NCBI RefSeq assembly: GCF_015529805.1
Contig: NZ_CP064654.1
Span: 434,001-498,000 of the forward strand
Length of the DNA: 64,000 nucleotides
Origin: Qipengyuania soli
Lineage (GTDB): Bacteria > Pseudomonadota > Alphaproteobacteria > Sphingomonadales > Sphingomonadaceae
Reading direction: 5' to 3'
The notes below the pieces were generated by a model, which worked only from the letters and a program-made list of their open reading frames with translations, did no database searches and was not told where the DNA came from. Below are positions 28,410 to 35,064 of the stretch, in pieces (the first letter of the stretch is position 1; each line of letters begins with the position of its first letter). The translations under genes and the position numbers were made by a program.

Positions 28410-29527
28410 GTATGCACCATGTGGTCGCGATGGACGACCGCGGCGCGGGGGGCGTAACCGAGCTTCTGAGCCTGCTGGTCCTGCTTGAGGCCGAGGATGC
28501 TGCGGCACTCGGCAGAGGTATATTCGACCAGGCCCTGGCCCAGCCTTTCGCCCTTGGGACCATGGATCGCGACGAGATCCCCGCGTGCGAACTCGCCCTC
28601 GATTTCAGTCATGCCGGCGGCGAGCAGGCTTGCGCCCTTTTCGAGCGCAGCGACACAGCCTGCGTCGACGGTCACGACACCGGAAGGGGCAAGGCGGCCG
28701 CCCAACCATGCCTTGCGTGCGCTGGCATCGGCCTGCGGCACGAACAGCGTGCCGACGGGCGTGTCTAGCGCCCGCGAAACCGGTGAGGGGTAGGTGCCGT
28801 TGACTATGGCGAGAGCGATCCCGGCGCGCTCGGCAATGCGCGCGGCCTGCAGCTTGGCCAGCATCCCGCCCGATCCGAGGCCGGACGAGGATTCCTCGCT
28901 GGCCATCGCGATGACTTCGGGTGTGACGCCCTCGACCCGCTCGATCAGTTCGGCTCCGGGCTGGCGTGGATCGCGATCGTAGAGGCCATCGACGTCGCTA
29001 AGCAGCATGACCGCATCGGCGCCTGCCGCCTGCGCAACGCGGGCGGCAAGACGGTCGTTGTCGCCGAAACGGATCTCCTCGGTCGCGACGCTGTCGTTTT
29101 CGTTGACCACGGGTATCGCACCCGCCTCGATCAGTCGCGCCAGCGTGGCCGAGGCGTTGAGATAGCGGCGGCGGTCCTCGAGGTCGCCGATGGTCACCAG
29201 CATCTGCGCGGCGGTGATGTCATGATGTCCCAGCGCATCGGACCACAGGCGCGCCAGTTCGACCTGTCCGACCGATGCTGCCGCCTGCGCGTCGGCAAGG
29301 CTCCCGCGCCCGCCCTTGGGCAGCTTCAGCTTCGCCGCGCCGAGCGCAATCGCGCCCGAGGATACGACAATCACTTCGGATGTCTTGCGCAATTCCGCGA
29401 TTTCCGCAGCCAGCGTCGCCAGCCATTCCGTGCGCGGCTTTCCCTGTTCGACAAGCAGTGCCGAGCCGACCTTGACGACAAGGCGGCGCGCGTGGCGCAG
29501 GTCGGGCAGGGCGGCAATGGCTTTCAC
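28406..29527 (-). CDS. proB: Glutamate 5-kinase
   Basis: ProB phosphorylates glutamate in the first step of proline synthesis. The 373-residue protein has the amino-acid kinase domain (LVVKVGSALLV, VSSGAIALG, PVVNENDSVA, FGDNDRLAARVA) and a C-terminal PUA domain of about 90 residues (from SGVVTVDAGCVAALEKG). GTG at 29527 with AGGG upstream is preferred; a TTG six codons earlier is also possible. It follows obg in the same direction with a gap of about 75 bases. Confidence 0.95.
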   Translation of the reverse strand: MKAIAALPDLRHARRLVVKVGSALLVEQGKPRTEWLATLAAEIAELRKTSEVIVVSSGAIALGAAKLKLPKGGRGSLADAQAAASVGQVELARLWSDALGHHDITAAQMLVTIGDLEDRRRYLNASATLARLIEAGAIPVVNENDSVATEEIRFGDNDRLAARVAQAAGADAVMLLSDVDGLYDRDPRQPGAELIERVEGVTPEVIAMASEESSSGLGSGGMLAKLQAARIAERAGIALAIVNGTYPSPVSRALDTPVGTLFVPQADASARKAWLGGRLAPSGVVTVDAGCVAALEKGASLLAAGMTEIEGEFARGDLVAIHGPKGERLGQGLVEYTSAECRSILGLKQDQQAQKLGYAPRAAVVHRDHMVHT

Positions 29528-29602
29528 GCTGCCAGCCCTAACCAAAGCAGTGGCTTGGCGAAAGTCGCCTTCGCTTGGGGAACGCCAAGCGCCGGTATCG
29601 GC

Positions 29603-30658
29603 TCAGATCGGCGACCAGTCGGGCGCCTCGCCCTCGTCCTCGACCTCGGCTTCCTGCGTTTCGGTCGCGGTGCGGTCGGGGAGGTAGCCGAGCACGGCAT
29701 CGAGAAGGTCCTCGATCCCCTCACCGGTGGCGCCGGAAACGCGGAACACCTTGGTCGCGCCTGCCGCGATCAGTTCCTCGGCGAAGCCTTCGCCCAGTTC
29801 CTTGTCGGCGAGGTCCATCTTGTTGAGCGCGACGAGCCGCGGCTTGTCGTCGAGGCCTGCGCCGTAGGCCTCGAGCTCGCCTTCGACGATCTGCATAGCC
29901 TCGACCGGATCGACGCCCGAAATGTCGATGAGGTGGATCAGCACGCGGCAGCGTTCGATATGGCCGAGGAACCGGTCACCGATGCCTGCGCCCTCGGCAG
30001 CGCCTTCGATCAGGCCGGGAATGTCGGCGAGGACGAACTCGCGTCCCTTGTGCGTCACCACGCCCAGCTTGGGCACGAGGGTGGTAAAGGCGTAAGCGCC
30101 GACCTTGGCCTTGGCGTTCGAAACCTGGTTTATGAAGGTCGACTTGCCCGCATTGGGCAGGCCCAGCAGGCCCACGTCGGCAAGCAGCTTCAGTCGCAGC
30201 CAGACCCACATCTCCTCGCCCGGCATGCCCGGCTGGTGCTGGCGCGGTGCGCGGTTGGTGCTGGTCTTGTAGCTGGCATTGCCGCGACCGCCCATGCCCC
30301 CTTCGAGGAAGACGATGCGCTGGCCTACCTCGGTGAAGTCCGCCAGCACCTCTTCCTTGTCTTCGGACAGGATTTGCGTGCCGACCGGGACCGGGATCAC
30401 CAGGTCGGGGGCGCCTGCGCCATAGCGGTCCTTGCCCATGCCATGGCCGCCGCGCTGCGCCTTGAAATGCTGTGAATAGCGAAAGTCGATGAGCGTGTTG
30501 AGGCCCTGGACAGCTTCGAACACGATATCGCCGCCCTTGCCGCCGTTGCCGCCGTCGGGTCCGCCGTATTCGACATACTTTTCGCGCCGGAAACTGACGG
30601 CGCCCGGGCCGCCTGCGCCCGATTTGAGATAGATCTTGGCCTGGTCGAGAAAATGCAT
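29603..30658 (-). CDS. obgE: ObgE/CgtA, ribosome-associated GTPase
   Basis: This essential GTPase acts in 50S ribosome maturation and stress control. The 351-residue protein shows the glycine-rich Obg fold (residues 1-158, with GGPDGGNGGKGGDIVF and GAPDLVIPVPVGT). The G domain follows, with G1 GLPNAGKST, G3 DIPG and G4 NKMD. The acidic C-terminal tail is as usual for proteobacteria. It is head-to-head with a small exported-protein gene controlled by an ECF-like promoter. Confidence 0.97.
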   Translation of the reverse strand: MHFLDQAKIYLKSGAGGPGAVSFRREKYVEYGGPDGGNGGKGGDIVFEAVQGLNTLIDFRYSQHFKAQRGGHGMGKDRYGAGAPDLVIPVPVGTQILSEDKEEVLADFTEVGQRIVFLEGGMGGRGNASYKTSTNRAPRQHQPGMPGEEMWVWLRLKLLADVGLLGLPNAGKSTFINQVSNAKAKVGAYAFTTLVPKLGVVTHKGREFVLADIPGLIEGAAEGAGIGDRFLGHIERCRVLIHLIDISGVDPVEAMQIVEGELEAYGAGLDDKPRLVALNKMDLADKELGEGFAEELIAAGATKVFRVSGATGEGIEDLLDAVLGYLPDRTATETQEAEVEDEGEAPDWSPI

Positions 30659-30718
30659 CGCGCGCCCCTAGTCGTTTTTGCCCGCAAAGGCGAGCGCGAG
30701 AAAAAATCCGCCTCGCAT

Positions 30719-30744
30719 GGATTAAATGCGCAGCGCCTTCCGTT
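30719..30744 (+). promoter_or_regulatory. ECF-type promoter, copy A
   Basis: GGATTAA at 30719-30725 and CCGTT at 30740-30744 are separated by 14 bases, 46 bases before the start of the small exported protein. The -35/-10 architecture (GGATT-N17-CGTT) is like that of group IV sigma factors. The CAT before GGATTAA is shared with copy C. The same element precedes two further genes within 3 kb, which is the main evidence that it is real. Confidence 0.6.
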
Positions 30745-30790
30745 CTCTTCCCAAGCCGGTCGCCAAGGGGCCTGGCGCAAGGAGGAACAC

Positions 30791-31135
30791 ATGAAATCCA
30801 ATGCAATCTGTATCGTTCTCGCACTCGTCTCGGCAGGTGCCGCAAGTGCTGCCGTCCCTATGCTGCTTGAAGAGCGTGTTGCGCGCGAGGAGGAAAAGCT
30901 GATCCTCGACCATCCCATCGCGGGGATCGAGAACAGCCTGTGGTTCGATTATCGCGTCGACGTGATCGAAGCGCAGAAGGAGCTGTCGAGCGACCTGCGC
31001 CGCGCGAGCGACATCGAGGACAAGCGCGACGCGTGGGAAGAATACGCCGTCGAACTCAAGAATGAACGTGAAGACTACATTCACGACATGGCGAAGCGCG
31101 GCTTCCGCCAGGGCAGTGTCACCATCATCGACTGA
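30791..31135 (+). CDS. Small exported helical protein, candidate ECF target
   Basis: This is a 114-residue protein of unknown function. A signal peptide (residues 1-20, ending ASA) is followed by an almost fully helical, highly charged mature part rich in Glu, Asp, Arg and Lys, with coiled-coil-like pattern (EERVAREEEKLILD, then IEAQKELSSDLRRASDIEDK). An AGGAGGA ribosome site lies 5 bases before the ATG. It has an ECF-type promoter and its own terminator. It sits next to the anti-sigma and sigma genes, which are in the opposite direction. Confidence 0.7.
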   Translation: MKSNAICIVLALVSAGAASAAVPMLLEERVAREEEKLILDHPIAGIENSLWFDYRVDVIEAQKELSSDLRRASDIEDKRDAWEEYAVELKNEREDYIHDMAKRGFRQGSVTIID

Positions 31136-31189
31136 CGATCCCGACCTCGATGCCGCCCAGCGTCCCTCATCGGGCGGCCGACACTGCCA

Positions 31190-31227
31190 GAAGGGCCGGA
31201 GAACTCCCCTCCGGCCCTTCCTTTTTT
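31190..31227 (+). terminator. Rho-independent terminator after the small exported-protein gene
   Basis: An 11-bp stem (GAAGGGCCGGA with TCCGGCCCTTC) around a 9-base loop is followed by CTTTTTT. It lies between two genes that point towards each other and, on the other strand, could also end the anti-sigma transcript less efficiently. Confidence 0.88.
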
Positions 31228-31247
31228 GCTGCGCTTCGAGTGCGACG

Positions 31248-31928
31248 TTAGCGCCAGCCTGAACTGCGCGCGGAGGCTTCCTGTTCTGCGTCGAGAGCGG
31301 GTCCTGTCGCCATTTCCTGCACCTGCTCGAAGATCGGATTAGTGCTGGCCTGGCGGTAGTCCGTGGAGCTGCCGGGGGAATATTCGACCTCGGCGCGATC
31401 CTGCCATCCATCGGTCGTCCGGCATGCGATCGCTGAGCGGCCCGGGACGCTGTAGGCGCGGCAGAACTCGTCCTCCCGATTGCGGAAGGAAAGAAGGATG
31501 CGTGTCTCGGCATCGCTCGGCTGTTCCGAAACCAGCTGGTCGTCGAGCGCGGCCAGGAGCTGCGGATCGAGCTCGTCCGACCCACCGCGCGGCAGGAACA
31601 GGGCCAAGGCCAGCGATGCGGCAAGCGCGGGCCCCGCATAGATCGCCCAGCGCGGCAGGCGGCGCCTGGCCTCCACCCGTTCGCGTGCAGCCGCGAAATC
31701 GACGACCTCCGCCTCTTTCGGCCTGAGCATTGCGGCGAGATGATCGGGCACCGGCTGCTCGGCAATAGGCGCGAAATGCGCCGCTAGCTGCGCCTTCAGC
31801 GCACGATGCGCCTCGACCTGTGCGGCGAGGTCCGGATCGGCTGCCACCGCAGCCGCCACCACTGCCTGCCGCTCGGGCGAAAGCTCGCCATCGGCGAAGG
31901 CGGCAATCTCTTCGCGGGAAATAGTCAT
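31248..31928 (-). CDS. Membrane anti-sigma factor
   Basis: This is a 226-residue single-span inner-membrane protein. The N-terminal cytoplasmic part (residues 1-85) resembles an anti-sigma domain (MTISREEIAAFADGELSPER). A span near 93-111 (AIYAGPALAASLALALFL) leads to a periplasmic domain with two cysteines (EFCRAY and AIACRT) that could sense redox or envelope state. It overlaps the sigma gene by 4 bases (ATGA), the usual arrangement for ECF sigma/anti-sigma pairs. No protease site is evident. Confidence 0.85.
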   Translation of the reverse strand: MTISREEIAAFADGELSPERQAVVAAAVAADPDLAAQVEAHRALKAQLAAHFAPIAEQPVPDHLAAMLRPKEAEVVDFAAARERVEARRRLPRWAIYAGPALAASLALALFLPRGGSDELDPQLLAALDDQLVSEQPSDAETRILLSFRNREDEFCRAYSVPGRSAIACRTTDGWQDRAEVEYSPGSSTDYRQASTNPIFEQVQEMATGPALDAEQEASARSSGWR

Positions 31929-32464
31929 TGGGCCTCTCCCAGCAATTCGAGCAGGGCATCGCGTCCGCGCACCAGGCGCGAGTTGAGCGTGCCCACCGGG
32001 CAGCCGACGATTTCCGCCGCTTCCTTGTAGGCATAGCCTTCGACCATGACGAGCAGCACGGCCTCGCGCTGGTCATCGGGCAGCTTCTGCATCGCCCGAT
32101 CGACCATCGAAAGCTCCACGGCATGCTCCTGCGCACCGTCACCTCCAACCGAGAGGCCTGCGTCCTCGTGCACGAAGGTCTCGCGGCGGCGGGTCGTCGC
32201 CCGGCCTTCGTCGATCCAGATATTGCGCATCACGCGGTACATCCAACTGTCGAGCCGCGTGCCTTCCTGCCACTTGGACCGGTTGGCGAGCGCGCGCTCG
32301 AGGCTCATCTGGCAAAGATCGTCACCGTCGGCAGGATTGCCGCACAGCCCGACCGCGAAACGTCGCAGCCGGGGCAAGAGTGCCAGCAGGTCCTGCTCGA
32401 ACGATGTGCTCAGCGTCTTTGCCTTCCGAGGGATTAAACGGATGACCCCGCCCGTTTCATCCAT
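31925..32464 (-). CDS. ECF (group IV) RNA polymerase sigma factor
   Basis: This is a 179-residue sigma factor with regions 2 and 4 only. Region 2 runs from FEQDLLALLPRLRRFAVG to the DDLCQMSLERAL and WMYRVMRNIWIDE blocks. Region 4 starts at LPDDQREAVLLVMVEGYAY and ends GTLNSRLVRGRDALL. It is co-transcribed with the membrane anti-sigma factor. Its 5' coding end overlaps, on the other strand, the promoter element in front of the S8 protease gene. No copy of that element reads towards the sigma gene, so autoregulation is not supported by the visible motif. Confidence 0.93.
   Translation of the reverse strand: MDETGGVIRLIPRKAKTLSTSFEQDLLALLPRLRRFAVGLCGNPADGDDLCQMSLERALANRSKWQEGTRLDSWMYRVMRNIWIDEGRATTRRRETFVHEDAGLSVGGDGAQEHAVELSMVDRAMQKLPDDQREAVLLVMVEGYAYKEAAEIVGCPVGTLNSRLVRGRDALLELLGEAQ
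32431..32456 (+). promoter_or_regulatory. ECF-type promoter, copy B (upstream of the S8 protease)
   Basis: GGATTAA at 32431-32437 and CCGTT at 32452-32456 have the same 14-base spacing as copies A and C, 40 bases before the protease ATG. The element lies inside the first codons of the divergent sigma factor gene, so both promoters and the sigma N-terminus share DNA. Confidence 0.6.
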
Positions 32465-32496
32465 GCTTAATCGCAGTTAGGTGAAAGGTCGAAGCG

Positions 32497-33702
32497 ATGA
32501 ACCGCATTATCCTCATCCCCGCGCTGGCCGCGAGCCTCGCCGCGCCGCTGGCCGCACAGGTCGCGCTGCCCGGAGTGTCGCTGCCGCGCGTGGGGGATGT
32601 GCTGCGTCCCGTTACCGATACGCTCGAGGACACGACGCGCGTTGCAACCGACCTCGCACGCGACCGCCTGCGGATGATCGACCGGCTGGTGCGCGCCAAT
32701 CGCGACATTATCGAACGCGACGCGGCGGGCGAACCCGCACGCAAGGGCGAATTGCTGGTGATGGATGCCGCAGCGGATCGACTGGTCGAGGCGGAGAAGC
32801 TTGGTTTTATCGTGATCGAGCGCGACGACATCGACGATCTTGGGATCAGTGTAACGCGTATGCGGACGCCGCGGGGCATGTCGCTCGCCAAGGCGCAGGC
32901 CTTGCTCTCCGCAACATTGCCCGATGCGATCATAAGCGCGGACAATCTTCACTTCCAGTCGGGTCGCGGCTCGGGCGTGGCGACGCAATTTGCGGCAGCC
33001 GCCGGCGGCACCGCCTCCTCTGCCGAAGTCGGGATGATCGACGGGGCTAGCGGGGCATCTGTCCCGGTGATCGCGACCAGGGGTTTTGCATCCGGTGCGC
33101 CTTATCCGAGCCACCATGGCAGCGCGATCGCATCGCTGCTGCGCTCGGCAGGCGTCGCAAGGGTTCGCGTGGCCGATGTCTACGGGACCGACAAGGCGGG
33201 CGGCAATGCACTGGCTATCGCGCGCGGCCTCGGCTGGCTGGTCGGGCAGGGCAGCGATGTCGTCACCATCAGCCTGGTCGGACCGCGCAATCCGGTGCTC
33301 GAACGCGCCATTGCCGCCGCTCGGCGCAAGGGCGTGGTGGTAGTCGCTGCGGTGGGCAATGACGGCCCTGCAGCGCCTCCGGCCTACCCGGCGAGCTACG
33401 ACGGCGTGGTTGCGGTCACGGCGGTCGACGGCAAGCGCCGCGCGCTGATCGAGGCGGGCAAGGCGCTGCATCTGGACTATGCCGCCCCGGGCGCGGATAT
33501 CTCCGGGCTCAATGCAAAGGGCAAGCGCATCACCTTGCGCGGAACGTCCTTTGCAACCCCTCTCGTGGCAGCGCGGATCGCCCGTGCGGGTACAGGCAAC
33601 TGGCGAGATGCCCTGGACAAGGAGGCGATCGACCTCGGCCGCAAGGGGGTGGACGACACCTATGGGCGCGGCCTCGTCTGCGCCCCCTGCAAGGGTCGCT
33701 AG
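32497..33702 (+). CDS. Exported subtilisin-like (S8) serine protease, candidate ECF target
   Basis: This is a 401-residue secreted protease. The signal peptide covers residues 1-20. A prodomain-like segment of about 140 residues follows, with the motif G-x3-R-x2-TDTL-x2-TTR-x-A at 33-50 that is also found in the exported protein at 33808. The catalytic domain shows Asp182 in GMIDG, His207 in HGSAIASLL, the oxyanion Asn288 in GND, and Ser351 in GTSFATPLVA. It is smaller than many S8 enzymes and ends with CAPCKGR. The divergent sigma/anti-sigma pair suggests stress-induced envelope proteolysis. Confidence 0.88.
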   Translation: MNRIILIPALAASLAAPLAAQVALPGVSLPRVGDVLRPVTDTLEDTTRVATDLARDRLRMIDRLVRANRDIIERDAAGEPARKGELLVMDAAADRLVEAEKLGFIVIERDDIDDLGISVTRMRTPRGMSLAKAQALLSATLPDAIISADNLHFQSGRGSGVATQFAAAAGGTASSAEVGMIDGASGASVPVIATRGFASGAPYPSHHGSAIASLLRSAGVARVRVADVYGTDKAGGNALAIARGLGWLVGQGSDVVTISLVGPRNPVLERAIAAARRKGVVVVAAVGNDGPAAPPAYPASYDGVVAVTAVDGKRRALIEAGKALHLDYAAPGADISGLNAKGKRITLRGTSFATPLVAARIARAGTGNWRDALDKEAIDLGRKGVDDTYGRGLVCAPCKGR

Positions 33703-33720
33703 AAAAATTTCGCCGGTCAT

Positions 33721-33746
33721 GGATTAAGCGTTAGGCGGCATCCGTT
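33721..33746 (+). promoter_or_regulatory. ECF-type promoter, copy C
   Basis: GGATTAA at 33721-33727 and CCGTT at 33742-33746 are separated by 14 bases, 61 bases before the next gene and 18 bases after the protease stop. The upstream CAT and the downstream TTCC/TTCGAAGC context resemble copy A. It allows the exported-protein gene to be expressed with or without the protease gene. Confidence 0.6.
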
Positions 33747-33807
33747 TTCCTTTCGAAGCGAGCGACAAACCCCCTTCCGGCGCTCGCGGACAAGAAAGGA
33801 TAAACAC

Positions 33808-34671
33808 ATGAAAAAGCTTCTTCTTGCCGCTTCGGCTCTCACTCTCTTCGCCGCCCCGCAGGCGCACGCCCAGCTGCTTTCGGGCTCGGGCCTTGGCTCG
33901 ATCACCGGCAGCGCAGCCGGCGCCATCGGCCCCATGGCGCGCATGCCGACTGACACGCTGCGTTCGACCACGCGCGGTGCCGTGCGCGGCGATGCGAAGA
34001 CCCGCGGCAGCCAGAAGGTCGACCGCAAGTCGGGTTCGATTGCAGTCGACCGCAGCATCGACACCGGTCTTGAGGCCACCACCAGTCAGCTTCTCGATAC
34101 GCCTGCAGGTTCGGCCGGCGGCTCGGCCTCGGGGAGCGGCAGCGCCTCGGGTTCGGGCAGCGCGGATGCGCAGTTGATCGGCACCGACGCGGTGCGCGGC
34201 GCGGCGCAGGATGTCGTCGGTCGCGGCCGTGACACGGCCAGCAATGTGCGCAACCTTGCCACTCCCGCCGTTGGCGCGGCGCGTGACCGTGCGACTGGCG
34301 CAGTCGGCCAGGCAGGTTCGCTGACCGGCGCGGCCCAGGGCGCAGGCTCCGCCGCAGGTTCGGCCTCGGGCATGCTCGGCAATGATTTCCTGGCTGTTGC
34401 CGGTAGCGGTGCCGCCGAGGGCGAGGGTGCCTTCGCGGTCGCTCCGGGCATGCCGGTGATGCTGCCGAGCGGCGAGAAGCTGGGCGAAGTGCGCCAGATT
34501 GTCGCCGACAAGCGCGGCCAGGTGCAGGAGGTTCTCGTCGAGGCGCGCGATCGTACCATGACGCTTCCTGCCGCCAATCTTACCGGCTCGGCCAACGCGC
34601 TGGTGATGGGCGAGGGGACGCTGACCGCGGAGCAGCCCGCCGAAGAGCCGGCGGAGGAATCTGCCGAGTAA
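33808..34671 (+). CDS. Exported Gly/Ala/Ser-rich protein with PRC-barrel-like end, candidate ECF target
   Basis: This is a 287-residue protein of unknown function. The signal peptide ends AHA at residue 21. Residues 41-58 carry G-x3-R-x2-TDTL-x2-TTR-x-A, matched in the S8 protease. Residues 85-200 are low-complexity Gly/Ser/Ala with a GSASGSGSASGSGSA tract. The C-terminal part (GMPVMLPSGEKLGEV, then VLVEARDRTMTLPA) looks like a PRC-barrel-type beta domain, and the end is acidic. It has its own ECF-type promoter and a terminator. It may be a structural or anchoring envelope protein. Confidence 0.7.
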   Translation: MKKLLLAASALTLFAAPQAHAQLLSGSGLGSITGSAAGAIGPMARMPTDTLRSTTRGAVRGDAKTRGSQKVDRKSGSIAVDRSIDTGLEATTSQLLDTPAGSAGGSASGSGSASGSGSADAQLIGTDAVRGAAQDVVGRGRDTASNVRNLATPAVGAARDRATGAVGQAGSLTGAAQGAGSAAGSASGMLGNDFLAVAGSGAAEGEGAFAVAPGMPVMLPSGEKLGEVRQIVADKRGQVQEVLVEARDRTMTLPAANLTGSANALVMGEGTLTAEQPAEEPAEESAE

Positions 34672-34689
34672 GCGCAATCGTCGCGAGGA

Positions 34690-34726
34690 AAGGGCGGTCG
34701 GACTTTGGCTCGGCCGCCCTTTTCTT
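34690..34726 (+). terminator. Rho-independent terminator after the Gly/Ala-rich protein gene
   Basis: An 11-bp stem (AAGGGCGGTCG with CGGCCGCCCTT, one G-U pair) around a 10-base loop leads into TTTTCTT. Confidence 0.85.
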
Positions 34727-34754
34727 GTGCGGGTGGCGGGCGTATCTGGCCGGA

Positions 34755-35030
34755 ATGCAACTCGACGACCTGCTCCGCCGCTATTTCGCCACCGACGACC
34801 CGCACTCGATTGGACCTGCGGCGCTATCGGCAGGGATCGAACACTGCCTCGTCGACCTCGGACTGGAGAAGGACCCCGGCAAGCGCTTCGCCCTGTGGTC
34901 GTTGCTCTTCATGCTTGGGGCGGCACCCGATCTCGACGTCGCGTTCGAGAACGAGGAAGAACGCGAGGCCGCGCGGAACTTCATGGAACTGCTGGAAGCC
35001 GGCGAGAGCAACCTTCGCGAAGGAGGTTAG
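34755..35030 (+). CDS. Small conserved cytoplasmic protein
   Basis: This is a 91-residue soluble protein of unknown function. It starts MQLDDLLRRYFATDDP and shows an FALWSLLFMLGAAPDLDVAF block; the composition is acidic and helical. No signal peptide or membrane segment is seen. The ATG at 34755 was chosen over an earlier ATG in the same frame because the terminator stem would otherwise sit close to the coding start. It converges on the ExeM-type nuclease gene. Confidence 0.6.
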   Translation: MQLDDLLRRYFATDDPHSIGPAALSAGIEHCLVDLGLEKDPGKRFALWSLLFMLGAAPDLDVAFENEEEREAARNFMELLEAGESNLREGG

Positions 35031-35057
35031 GGCGGCTGCGTCAATCGCAACCGCCCT
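35029..35057. terminator. Bidirectional hairpin between converging genes
   Basis: AGGGCGG (35029-35035) pairs with CCGCCCT (35051-35057), with an additional GCG/CGC pair inside. It sits in the 34-base gap between the small protein gene and the nuclease gene. T-runs are weak, so efficiency is uncertain. Confidence 0.5.
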
Positions 35058-35064
35058 GACACCG

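Noticed and set aside
32465-32496. A minus-strand copy of the GGATTAA-N14-CCGTT element for autoregulation of the sigma gene
   Set aside because: Only a TTAATCG is present, with no matching AACGG at the right distance, so autoregulation through this motif is not supported.
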